A stretch of DNA of 64,000 bases from JARBUG01 sp035628915 (GTDB lineage Bacteria; Bacillota; Sulfobacillia; Symbiobacteriales; Symbiobacteriaceae), in NCBI GenBank assembly GCA_035628915.1, contig DASPIW010000054.1, positions 1 through 64,000 of the forward strand, written 5' to 3'. Both the position numbers and the translations under genes were made by a program. Below the pieces are notes generated by a model. That model was not told where the DNA came from. It worked only from the letters and a program-made list of their open reading frames with translations, and ran no database searches. This document shows positions 37,079-45,181 of this stretch, one piece after another; position 1 is the first letter of the stretch; every line of letters starts with the position of its first letter.

Positions 37079-37207
37079 GTCAATATCGCGATATAACTAT
37101 CCACTTATGAACCTTGCTGAGAATGGATGGCATCATCCTTAGCAAACTCATAACTTGACCCTGAAGGTGCATCGCCGTACACTTATGAAGTGTGGAGGTG
37201 GCGGCCT
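37079..37207. promoter_or_regulatory. divergent ars promoter region with ArsR-like palindrome
   Basis: A perfect inverted repeat ACACTT-ATG-AAGTGT at 37179-37193 lies 15 nt before the arsR start. The core CACTTATGAA recurs near 37102-37111, on the side of the divergent permease operon. Two copies flanking the divergent promoters suggest ArsR controls both units. Confidence 0.6.
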
Positions 37208-37570
37208 GTGGAAGAGCAGATTCTCCTGATGAAGACCCTGTCCGATCCAACGCGGCTCAAGCTTTTCAAGCTGATCCTCCGCGAAGAGCTATGCGTCTGT
37301 GAACTGCAAGAGATTCTGCAAATCAGCCAGCCGGCCGTTTCGCAGCACATTGCCCGCTTGAAGGCAGCCGGGCTGGTGCGCGAACGAAAAGCCGGCATGT
37401 GGACGTTGTACCAGGGCGACCTGCAGCGAATCACCGCAGCCCTCGGGGCGATGATCGGCTTCGTGGCCGCGGATCCGGCCACCATTCCCGAAATGGCGGA
37501 GCTTCTGGCCCGCCGGTCCACCTGCAACCGCGTCGAACTGTGCAGGATAAAGGAGGAACCCAAACCGTGA
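37208..37570 (+). CDS. arsR: ArsR-family metalloregulator
   Basis: 120 aa winged helix: LLMKTLSDPTRLKLFKLIL, metal site EELCVCELQEILQ (CVC in helix 3, the classical As(III) site), recognition helix QISQPAVSQHIARLKAAGLV. Additional Cys near the C-terminus (STCNRVELCRIKEE) could complete or extend metal binding. GTG 37208 follows tggaggtggcgg. It overlaps the acr3 start. Confidence 0.93.
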   Translation: MEEQILLMKTLSDPTRLKLFKLILREELCVCELQEILQISQPAVSQHIARLKAAGLVRERKAGMWTLYQGDLQRITAALGAMIGFVAADPATIPEMAELLARRSTCNRVELCRIKEEPKP

Positions 37571-38628
37571 CCGAGCAGAAGCAAGGCGGCCTATCGTTGC
37601 TTGATCGCTTCCTGACACTGTGGATCTTCCTCGCTATGGCCCTGGGCGTTGGCATCGGCCATTTCTTCCCCGGCACCGCAAAAGCGCTCGACAGCTTGCA
37701 GGTCGGCACCGTATCGCTCCCCATTGCCGTGGGCCTGATTTGGATGATGTACCCCGCCCTTGCCCGGGTTCGCTATGAAGAGTGGGGCAAGGTTTTCCGC
37801 AACGGCAAGCTGCTCGGTTTTTCCCTGCTGCAGAACTGGGTCATCGGTCCGCTGCTCATGTTTGCGCTCGCCACCATTTTCCTGCGCAACTACCCGGATT
37901 ATATGGTCGGGCTGATCATCATCGGCCTGGCGCGGTGCATTGCCATGGTGCTGGTCTGGAACGTCATGGCCCAGGGCGACAACGAATACGCCGCAGCCCT
38001 CGTGGCATTCAACTCGGTCTTTCAGATCCTGTTCTACTCGTTCTACACGTATCTGTTTGTGACCGTAGTGCCCGGCTGGCTCGGCATCGATACGGGCGGG
38101 GCGGCGGTGCACGTCTCCATGTGGGACGTGGCCAAGAGCGTACTGATCTACCTGGGCATTCCTGCGGCAGGCGGTGCCCTGACGAGGTACACCCTGATCC
38201 CCGCCAAGGGGCGCCAGTGGTTCGACAACGTCTTCATGCCGAAGTTGGGGCCCACGGCCTTGATCGCTCTGCTCTTTACCATTGTGGTGATGTTCTCGCT
38301 CAAAGGTGAGGCGATTGTGGCCCTCCCGCTGGACGTCGCCCGGATTGCGCTGCCGCTGCTCATTTACTTCGGCGGAATGTTCTTCATTTCGTTCTGGATC
38401 TCCAGGCGGGCCGGCTTCCGGTATGAAGAGACCGTGACACTGTCTTTCACCGCGGCCAGCAACAACTTTGAACTGGCGATTGCAGTGGCCGTTGCCGTCT
38501 TCGGCATCGGGTCCGGCCAGGCATTTGCTGCCGTCATCGGGCCGCTGGTCGAGGTGCCGGTCATGATCGGACTGGTCAATGCCGCGCTGCGCCTTCAGCG
38601 GGGATTCAGCGGTCGCAAGGCCGCATAA
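37567..38628 (+). CDS. acr3: ACR3-family arsenite efflux permease
   Basis: 353 aa, ten transmembrane helices. ACR3 motifs are GLARCIAMVLVWNVMAQGDN (with the essential Cys), EYAAALVAFNSVFQILFYSF and SFTAASNNFELAIAVAVAVF. GTG 37567 follows aaaggagg and overlaps the arsR stop. No arsC gene is nearby. Confidence 0.95.
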   Translation: MTEQKQGGLSLLDRFLTLWIFLAMALGVGIGHFFPGTAKALDSLQVGTVSLPIAVGLIWMMYPALARVRYEEWGKVFRNGKLLGFSLLQNWVIGPLLMFALATIFLRNYPDYMVGLIIIGLARCIAMVLVWNVMAQGDNEYAAALVAFNSVFQILFYSFYTYLFVTVVPGWLGIDTGGAAVHVSMWDVAKSVLIYLGIPAAGGALTRYTLIPAKGRQWFDNVFMPKLGPTALIALLFTIVVMFSLKGEAIVALPLDVARIALPLLIYFGGMFFISFWISRRAGFRYEETVTLSFTAASNNFELAIAVAVAVFGIGSGQAFAAVIGPLVEVPVMIGLVNAALRLQRGFSGRKAA

Positions 38629-38646
38629 CGTAAGGCAAGAGGAAAA

Positions 38647-38673
38647 AGCCCGGCGGAAGCACCCCGCCGGGCT
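38647..38673 (+). terminator. ars operon terminator
   Basis: Stem agcccggcgg / ccgccgggct with a 7-nt loop. It has no long T-tract and lies between acr3 and the LarA-like gene. Confidence 0.65.
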
Positions 38674-38697
38674 CTCGTGCAACAGGGAGGCGCTGTC

Positions 38698-39936
38698 ATG
38701 ATCCCCCCACTCATTCCTGTACGCCAACGGTTCCCCGAAGTCCGGGTGGCGGACGTGGAAGGCGCCACATATTCGGCGCTGGCGCAACTACGGCTGCGTG
38801 AACAGGTTCGCCCGGGGGCTCGTATCGCACTGACCGCGGGCAGCAGGGGCATCCATGACCTGCCGCTGATCCTGCGCACTGCGGCGGCCTTTCTGCAGTC
38901 GCTTGGCGCAGTGCCGATCGTGGTTGCTGCCATGGGCAGCCATGGCGGCGGCACGGCACCGGGTCAGCTGGAGGTGTTGGCGAGTCTTGGCGTGACGCCC
39001 GTTTCCGTGGGCTGCGACGTGCGCGGCGGAGTAGCCGTGGTGGAGCTTGGCCGCACGGAGCAGGGTTTGACCGTCTATATGGATGAGTATGCCGCCGGCT
39101 GTGACGGCATTCTCGTGATCAACCGCGTGAAACCGCACACCTCGTTTCATGGTGCGCTGGAAAGCGGCCTGGTGAAAATGCTGGTCGTCGGCCTGGGGAA
39201 GCCCGCTGGCGCGGCCCAGTTCCACAGCATCGGGCCGCAGCGGCTGAGCGGCGCCCTGGCGGAAATCGGCCGGGTAATTCTCAGGAAAGCGCCGGTACTG
39301 GGCGGCATCGCGATACTGGAGAACGGCATGGAGCAGACGGCGGCGGTGGTGCCCGTCGAAACCCCGCACATGATCGAGCGGGAACAGGAGCTGCTGATTC
39401 GGTCCCGGGAACTGGTGCCGCGCCTGCCCGTGGCGGCGCTTGACCTGCTGGTCGTGAACGAAATGGGCAAGAACATCTCCGGCACGGGCCTGGATACGAA
39501 CGTCATCGGCCGGATGGGCATTCACGGCGTGCCCGACGGCGACCCTGACATTCAGCGGATTGTGGTCCTGGACCTGTCGAACGGTTCTCACGGCAACGCG
39601 AACGGCATGGGGCTGGCCGATTTCATTACCGAGCGGTTCCGCAGCAAGATTGATTTCCGGGCCACGTACCTGAACACCCTGACGGCCACCTTGGTTCAGC
39701 GGGCCCGCATGCCGATTGTCATGGAGACTGACCGCCAGGCCATTAACACGGCGCTCAGGACCCTCGGCGGCCCGCCCCCCGGCGCCGTGCGCGTAATGCG
39801 CATTACTAGCACCCTGGCGCTGGAACACCTGTGGGTCTCCCCCGCCGCGCTTCGTGAAATCGAGCCTGATTCGCATGTGGAAGTGCTCGGCCCGCCCGCG
39901 CCCATGTGTTTTGATGACAACGGGAATCTCTTGTAG
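38698..39936 (+). CDS. second LarA-like (DUF2088) protein
   Basis: 412 aa, clearly paralogous to the 31675 product: ALTAGSRGIHDLPLILRTAA, VVAAMGSHGGGTAPGQLEVL, INRVKPHTSFHGALESGLVK, MLVVGLGKPAGAA and MGKNISGTGLDTNVIGRMG. ATG 38698 follows acagggaggcgctgtc. It stands alone after the arsenic operon, with no Lar maturation genes. The substrate is unknown; neighbours give no hint. Confidence 0.78.
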   Translation: MIPPLIPVRQRFPEVRVADVEGATYSALAQLRLREQVRPGARIALTAGSRGIHDLPLILRTAAAFLQSLGAVPIVVAAMGSHGGGTAPGQLEVLASLGVTPVSVGCDVRGGVAVVELGRTEQGLTVYMDEYAAGCDGILVINRVKPHTSFHGALESGLVKMLVVGLGKPAGAAQFHSIGPQRLSGALAEIGRVILRKAPVLGGIAILENGMEQTAAVVPVETPHMIEREQELLIRSRELVPRLPVAALDLLVVNEMGKNISGTGLDTNVIGRMGIHGVPDGDPDIQRIVVLDLSNGSHGNANGMGLADFITERFRSKIDFRATYLNTLTATLVQRARMPIVMETDRQAINTALRTLGGPPPGAVRVMRITSTLALEHLWVSPAALREIEPDSHVEVLGPPAPMCFDDNGNLL

Positions 39937-40003
39937 GAGCTTGACCGCCGGAAGGCGAAAAGAATGGGCCAGAGTACACGAAATCGATCGGAGGGCTTAT
40001 TTC

Positions 40004-40405
40004 GTGATCAAATTCACCCCCGACCGCCGGCCCTCAAAGTGGGGCGCCACGGCGGCCGTTGCGCAAAATCAGACGGCAGAAGCGGTCATTGAATGGCTCA
40101 GCGGCAGACAGGGACATCCGTTCGACGGGACTGTCAAACTGTCGGAGGTGACCGAACACAAAGGCTACCGCTATTGCCTGCTCCAGGTCAGCCTTGACTT
40201 CGGTCACCCGGCATTCGGCGCCGTCACGGATATTCTGGACGAAATGGGTGGCAGCGAATTTCAGCTCATTGTCGTGGAAACGCCTGAGCGTTCGGTTTAC
40301 CTGATTGTTGATAAAGATAACCTGCCGGAAGAGGAGATCCGCCCGGATCACCCTCTGCTAGTGCAGCTTGCAGACTGGCTGGGACCCGCGATGGCGCGCC
40401 GTTGA
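40004..40405 (+). CDS. conserved-looking hypothetical protein (133 aa)
   Basis: Not recognised. Soluble alpha/beta protein with regular hydrophobic spacing (YRYCLLQVSLDFGHPAFGAV, FQLIVVETPERSVYLIVDKD). GTG 40004 follows atcggagggc; the open frame upstream overlaps the LarA-like gene and lacks a better start. It is probably a stand-alone small domain. Confidence 0.6.
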   Translation: MIKFTPDRRPSKWGATAAVAQNQTAEAVIEWLSGRQGHPFDGTVKLSEVTEHKGYRYCLLQVSLDFGHPAFGAVTDILDEMGGSEFQLIVVETPERSVYLIVDKDNLPEEEIRPDHPLLVQLADWLGPAMARR

Positions 40406-40418
40406 ATTTCGTTCACCC

Positions 40419-40481
40419 AATCTCCCCTTGGGTACATAACATACAGCAGGCTCAATGCCGTTGAGTACCCAAAGGGGGATT
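40419..40481 (+). promoter_or_regulatory. 17-bp inverted repeat burying a ribosome binding site
   Basis: Arms at 40419-40435 (AATCTCCCCTTGGGTAC) and 40465-40481 (GTACCCAAAGGGGGATT) are complementary with two wobble or mismatched positions. The downstream arm contains the aaagggggat Shine-Dalgarno of the cysteine-rich gene at 40488. The mRNA hairpin would occlude translation initiation unless opened, or the site may act as a terminator for the preceding gene. Confidence 0.65.
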
Positions 40482-40487
40482 CGTTCC

Positions 40488-41111
40488 GTGCATATCGCGA
40501 AGTTCCCGCCGATGGCTGGCGGTTCCGACGGCCATGAGGTAGTGTGCATTGAAGCCAAGCGGGTTTGTGACTTCTGCTTCCAGGAGCAACGGGTGGAGCG
40601 GACCTTCCCCGTGCCCGCTGGCGTCGTGATTCCGCCGAATACCCGGCCCATGGTGGATTGCCGGATCGACGAGCGGAACATCATGTGCCGTCCCGTTGAA
40701 CAGCGGCAGGTCGACCGCAAGAAAGACCAGACGCTGGTCTGCCTCGCAATCGAAGTGCCCGTGATCATCACCGTGGGCGACACCGAGTTTACTGAGCGGG
40801 TTGTCTTTCTGAAGCAAGCGGTCATCTGCGTACCCGAAGGCGTCGACGTCGAATGCCAGGTTACCGGAAATTGCTGCTGCTTCTTTGACCCCGTCACTCG
40901 GACCGTCTCGTGCGTGTTCAACTTCTGCGTGGTCATTCAGTCTAAGGTCAACGTCCGCATTCTGGTGCCGACGCTGGGCATCTGCGTTCCGAAGGAGTGC
41001 CGGGCGGTCGTCGGCGGCTGCCCGCCTGGCATGGTAAAGCCCTGCCGGCCCTGCGACGACAAAGACTGCGACCGCAAGGACTGCGACCACAAGGACTGCG
41101 ACGATTGCTGA
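40488..41111 (+). CDS. cysteine-rich protein with C-terminal (K/H)DCD tail
   Basis: 207 aa with 22 Cys spaced through a beta-rich body (EVVCIEAKRVCDFCFQEQRV, VTGNCCCFFDPVTRTVSCVF, ILVPTLGICVPKECRAVV). It ends in a metal-binding-like tail CRPCDDKDCDRKDCDHKDCD. The DNA of the tail is a 15-bp direct repeat (gactgcgaccgcaag / gactgcgaccacaag). The body resembles cysteine-bearing spore coat/exosporium proteins of Firmicutes, but this is only a resemblance. GTG 40488 is favoured by aaaggggga over ATG 40455. Confidence 0.65.
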   Translation: MHIAKFPPMAGGSDGHEVVCIEAKRVCDFCFQEQRVERTFPVPAGVVIPPNTRPMVDCRIDERNIMCRPVEQRQVDRKKDQTLVCLAIEVPVIITVGDTEFTERVVFLKQAVICVPEGVDVECQVTGNCCCFFDPVTRTVSCVFNFCVVIQSKVNVRILVPTLGICVPKECRAVVGGCPPGMVKPCRPCDDKDCDRKDCDHKDCDDC

Positions 41112-41179
41112 ATCAGGCGAGGCGCTTCGGCGCCCCGCCTCCCGTACACAACGCACGGAACGACAACGGCAAGCCTGCC

Positions 41180-41207
41180 AAAAGCCGGGGGTTGACCCCC
41201 GGCTTTT
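41180..41207 (+). terminator. intrinsic terminator
   Basis: Perfect stem aaaagccggggg / cccccggctttt with a 4-nt loop; the A/T ends make it usable on both strands. Confidence 0.9.
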
Positions 41208-41402
41208 GCGCGCCGAAAATGATTGATACACGCGCGAGGTCTCTGGGAGGGGAAAACGGCCGACAAATGCGAATAGGGTGACCGCTGGCAAGCAAGGGAT
41301 TTTGTCGAACGGCGACGAATTATGTTGCGTCCCATGGACAGTATCAGGACACATGGTAATGTGCCCGAATTTTCTGGGACACAAAAAAGAGGGGGAGAAC
41401 AC

Positions 41403-43064
41403 ATGCAGCGTGCCCGCAAGTCCCTTGGCTTGATGGCAGTCATCATAGCTGGCAGCCTGCTCCTGACGGCCTGCGGCCCGAAGCAGACTACGCCTGCTGA
41501 TGCGAAGCCTGCCGTGAAGCCAGCCGCGGAAGCCCCGAAAAAGCCCGCCGTTGGTGGCGAGTTGACCTTAACCCTTAACAGCGACCCGGACAACTTCAAC
41601 CCCATGATTTCCAGCAGCGGATACGGCCTCCAGGTGTATGGGCACGTTTACTCCACTCTCTTTGAGTATACCGACAAGTGGGAGCCCCAGGGTCACCTTG
41701 CCGAGTCCTGGTCGTTCTCTCCGGACAATACGGTTATGACCATTAAGCTCCGTCAGGGCGTTAAGTTCCACAACGGGGACGAACTGACCGCCGATGACGT
41801 GGTTTTCACCTATAAGATGCTGATGGACAAGGATTATAAAGGCGTTCGCGCCTCCAACGTAAAGAACTTCAAAGACATCTCTGCAACGGACAAGTACACC
41901 GTAAAGATCGAGATGCAGGAGCCCAGCGCTGCCATTTTCGCCGACCTGGCGATTGCCATCGTCCAGAAGAAGTCCTTTGATGGCTATACTGCAGCGAATT
42001 TGGCCGATGCGCCGGTCACGTTCAAGCCCGTGGGAACTGGTCCATACAAGTTCGTCGAGTACGTTCGCGGACAGTACGTCACCCTTGAGCGCAACGACGA
42101 CTGGTTCCTCAAGGACAAAAAGGGCCAGGGCAACACCCCATACGTCAAGACCCTTCGTATGAAGATCATTCCCGAAAGCGGCACTCGCCAGGCGGCACTG
42201 GAGAACGGCGAAGTTCATCTGCTCACCCCTGACGCGGCCAACGTGGCCCGCCTCGAGCGGGACTTCAAGGATAAGCTATGGTTCGTCAACTACGAGCGCA
42301 ACGGCTTCGGTTACATGACCCTCAACGTGACCCGACCGCACCTGGATAACAAGCTAGTTCGTCAAGCCCTCGATTACGCTCTGAACAAGCAGTCCATCAT
42401 TGACGGCCTCATGGATGGCCGTGCCGTGATTCCGCCCGGCCCAATTCCCCCCGTAAGCTGGGCATATGATCCCTCCATCAAGGCCCGTCCGTACGACGTG
42501 GCCAAAGCCAAGGAGTTGATCGCGCAGGCCGGCTATAAGATCAACGCTCAGGGCATCGCTGAAAAGGACGGCCAACCCCTGAAGCTCGGCTTCTACGCTA
42601 CCTCCGCCAACGCCCTGATTGAGGGCATCGCGGCAATCGCCAAGAAGAACTGGAAGGACATCGGCGTCGATCTCGACATTCAGCTGATGGAATTCAACGC
42701 CCTGACGGAAACCTATATGAAGCCCGGCAAGTTTGATATTAGCTTCTCCGGCTTCACCCTCAGCCTCGATCCGAACCAGCAGACGCTGTGGCATAGCAGC
42801 CAGTTCCAGGGCTTCAACCGCGGCCGCTACAGCAGCCCGACGATTGACGGACTGTTGGAGAAAGGCGTGCGTGAGCTGGATCCCAATAAGCGCAAGCCCA
42901 TCTACTCCGAGTTCCAGAAGGTTCTGCAGGAAGACACCCCGGCGATCTTCATCTACGCCAACCAGTACACCGATGTCGTCTCCAAGAAGGTCTTGGGCGG
43001 CATTCGGAACTTCCCCGGCGGCGGCGCCCAGGACATCTTCGGGTGGTACGTCCAGGAGCAGTAA
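41403..43064 (+). CDS. peptide-type ABC binding lipoprotein (family 5)
   Basis: 553 aa. Signal MQRARKSLGLMAVIIAGSLL then LTACGP (lipobox). Family 5 features: GGELTLTLNSDPDNFNPMIS, LAESWSFSPDNTVMTIKLRQ, GVKFHNGDELTADDVVFTY, VGTGPYKFVEYVRGQYVTLE. ATG 41403 follows agagggggagaac. It heads a three-gene unit with two permeases. A GC-rich hairpin (43090-43111) follows it. The ligand could be oligopeptide, nickel or another solute. Confidence 0.92.
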   Translation: MQRARKSLGLMAVIIAGSLLLTACGPKQTTPADAKPAVKPAAEAPKKPAVGGELTLTLNSDPDNFNPMISSSGYGLQVYGHVYSTLFEYTDKWEPQGHLAESWSFSPDNTVMTIKLRQGVKFHNGDELTADDVVFTYKMLMDKDYKGVRASNVKNFKDISATDKYTVKIEMQEPSAAIFADLAIAIVQKKSFDGYTAANLADAPVTFKPVGTGPYKFVEYVRGQYVTLERNDDWFLKDKKGQGNTPYVKTLRMKIIPESGTRQAALENGEVHLLTPDAANVARLERDFKDKLWFVNYERNGFGYMTLNVTRPHLDNKLVRQALDYALNKQSIIDGLMDGRAVIPPGPIPPVSWAYDPSIKARPYDVAKAKELIAQAGYKINAQGIAEKDGQPLKLGFYATSANALIEGIAAIAKKNWKDIGVDLDIQLMEFNALTETYMKPGKFDISFSGFTLSLDPNQQTLWHSSQFQGFNRGRYSSPTIDGLLEKGVRELDPNKRKPIYSEFQKVLQEDTPAIFIYANQYTDVVSKKVLGGIRNFPGGGAQDIFGWYVQEQ

Positions 43065-43089
43065 TCACTGCATTGAGCGCAGGAAGAGT

Positions 43090-43111
43090 GGGGGCGCCCC
43101 CGGGCGCCCCC
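43090..43111 (+). promoter_or_regulatory. intercistronic hairpin after peptide binding protein
   Basis: Stem gggggcgc / gcgccccc without a T-tract, placed like the hairpin after the sugar binding protein at 25007. It probably gives differential expression within the operon. Confidence 0.55.
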
Positions 43112-43147
43112 GTGGCTTGCCTAATACTCACAGGGTGGTGACGTCAT

Positions 43148-44131
43148 TTGGGGCGCTATCTGACCAAGCGTATTATTAATATGATCCCACTTCTCATACT
43201 GGCGACCATGATCTCGTTCGCCATCATCCAGGCCGCACCGGGCGGGCCCGAAAACATGTTCCTGTCCGGTGAAGATGCCACCCTTGACCCCACCCGGCTG
43301 GAAGCCCTGCGGGAGCAATGGGGCCTGAACGACCCGATTCCCGTTCAGTACGGGCGCTGGTTGGGCAATGTATTTCGGGGCGACTTTGGCTACTCGTATT
43401 TTCAGCGCCGGCCTGTGGCTACCATTATCGGCGAAGCGCTGCCCAACACCCTGCGCCTCAGCATCTTTGTTATTGCACTCTCCTATTCAATCGCCATCCC
43501 GATCGGCATCATCTCAGCTGTTCGTCAATACTCAATTTTTGACTACACCGTAACTAGCCTGGCTTTTCTAGGACAAGCTGCACCTAACTATTGGATTGCG
43601 CTGCTGGTGATCTATTACGTTGCTATGAAATCGGGCGGGATCATTCCGACGAACGGAATCGCGACGCCGGGCATTAACTTTGAGACGTACGGCTGGATCA
43701 GCGTTTTGCTGGACCGGGCCAGGTACATGGTTCTCCCGCTGACGGTCATGGTATTCGGCAGCCTCACGGGTCTGACCCGCTACATGCGCTCCAGCATGCT
43801 GGAGGTGCTGAAGGAAGACTATACGCGGACCGCCCGTGCCAAAGGCCTTTCCGAAAAGGTTGTCATCTACCGCCACGCGCTGCGTAATGCCCTGCTCCCG
43901 ATTGTGACCATCTCTTCCGGTCTGCTAAGCTCCCTGGTCGGCGGTTCGGTGATCATCGAAACGATCTTCTCCTGGCCCGGCATCGGCCGCGTCGGTTTCG
44001 ACGCCGTGGGGGCCCGTGATTATATGGTGACCATGGCGATCATGCTAATGGGCGGCATCCTCTCTCTGGTCGGCCTCCTGCTCGTTGACATCGTTTACGT
44101 GATCGTCGATCCCCGCATCAAGTACGATTAA
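43148..44131 (+). CDS. peptide ABC permease DppB/OppB type
   Basis: 327 aa, six helices. MGRYLTKRIINMIPLLILAT at the N-terminus and EAA loop YTRTARAKGLSEKVVIYRHA then LRNALLPIVT. TTG 43148 follows agggtggtgacgtcat. It is followed by the DppC-type permease after 18 bp. Confidence 0.92.
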   Translation: MGRYLTKRIINMIPLLILATMISFAIIQAAPGGPENMFLSGEDATLDPTRLEALREQWGLNDPIPVQYGRWLGNVFRGDFGYSYFQRRPVATIIGEALPNTLRLSIFVIALSYSIAIPIGIISAVRQYSIFDYTVTSLAFLGQAAPNYWIALLVIYYVAMKSGGIIPTNGIATPGINFETYGWISVLLDRARYMVLPLTVMVFGSLTGLTRYMRSSMLEVLKEDYTRTARAKGLSEKVVIYRHALRNALLPIVTISSGLLSSLVGGSVIIETIFSWPGIGRVGFDAVGARDYMVTMAIMLMGGILSLVGLLLVDIVYVIVDPRIKYD

Positions 44132-44149
44132 CTGGGGGGGTGAGCGGCA

Positions 44150-45061
44150 ATGGCCATTTCTGAGGCGAACATCGCGATCGATGCAAAGGACCGTTCGCTT
44201 ACCAGCCGAAATTCTGAAAATCAGTTACGTACGATTTGCCGGCGCTTCTTCCGCAATAAGGCTGCTGTCGTCGGCCTCGGCATTTTGCTTGTGCTGTACC
44301 TTGTTGCCGTCTTTGCGCCCCTGTTGGCGCCGTACCCGCTGGATTTCCTTGATGTCTCGCTGGGCAAGCTGCCCCCCGGGACTTCCGGCCACTGGCTGGG
44401 GACCGACCACCTCGGCCGCGACGTGCTCTCCCGGATTATCTGGGGCAGCCGGATCTCCCTGTCGGTCGGCTTCATCTCCATGTTCATGTCGGTCGGCATC
44501 GGTGCCGTCTGGGGTGCCATTGCCGGGTACTATGGCGGCACCTGGGTGGACATCGTCATGATGCGGATCGCTGAGGCGATTGAGCTGATTCCCGTCTACT
44601 TCCTGCTCATTACGGTCGTCGCAGTGTTCCGGCCCAGCATCATCAATATTATGTTGATCATTGGCTTCACGTCGTGGCCCGGCTTGGCCAACCTCGTGCG
44701 CGGCCAGTTCCTGTCGCTGCGTGAGCGTGACTACACGCAGGCGTCCCGGGCGCTGGGCGCCAAGGACAGCCGGTTGATCTTCCGGCACATCCTGCCCAAC
44801 GCGGCGGCTCCGATCATCGTGTCAGCCACCTTGCGCATTGCGAACGGAATCATGCTGGAATCGAGCCTTTCCTTCCTGGGTCTGGGCACGCAGCCGCCGA
44901 ATGTCTCCTGGGGCCAGATGGTCTCTCTCGGGCGCAATTACCTGCGCGACATCCCCTGGACTGCGATGTACCCGGGCCTGGCGATCCTGATTACCGTGCT
45001 GTGCTTCAATTTCGTGGGCGATGGCCTGCGTGACGCCCTCGACCCGAAGATGAAGCGGTAA
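44150..45061 (+). CDS. peptide ABC permease DppC/OppC type
   Basis: 303 aa with a DppC-type N-terminal segment (FFRNKAAVVGLGILLVLYLV), LGTDHLGRDVLSRIIWGSRI and EAA loop YTQASRALGAKDSRLIFRHI. A terminator follows directly and no DppD/DppF ATPase genes are present, so the transporter must borrow ATPases. Confidence 0.92.
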   Translation: MAISEANIAIDAKDRSLTSRNSENQLRTICRRFFRNKAAVVGLGILLVLYLVAVFAPLLAPYPLDFLDVSLGKLPPGTSGHWLGTDHLGRDVLSRIIWGSRISLSVGFISMFMSVGIGAVWGAIAGYYGGTWVDIVMMRIAEAIELIPVYFLLITVVAVFRPSIINIMLIIGFTSWPGLANLVRGQFLSLRERDYTQASRALGAKDSRLIFRHILPNAAAPIIVSATLRIANGIMLESSLSFLGLGTQPPNVSWGQMVSLGRNYLRDIPWTAMYPGLAILITVLCFNFVGDGLRDALDPKMKR

Positions 45062-45080
45062 CCTGCTCACCACCGATCGG

Positions 45081-45119
45081 GCCGCCTGCACGCTTGACGC
45101 TGCAGGCGGCTTTTGTTTT
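45081..45119 (+). terminator. peptide ABC operon terminator
   Basis: Perfect 10-bp stem gccgcctgca / tgcaggcggc, 10-nt loop, then ttttgtttt. Confidence 0.93.
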
Positions 45120-45181
45120 GGGCCCGGACAGGGAATCCTCTAGCGGGAAGCCAATCTGTCAGGGAGGAAGGGGGGGCGCCC

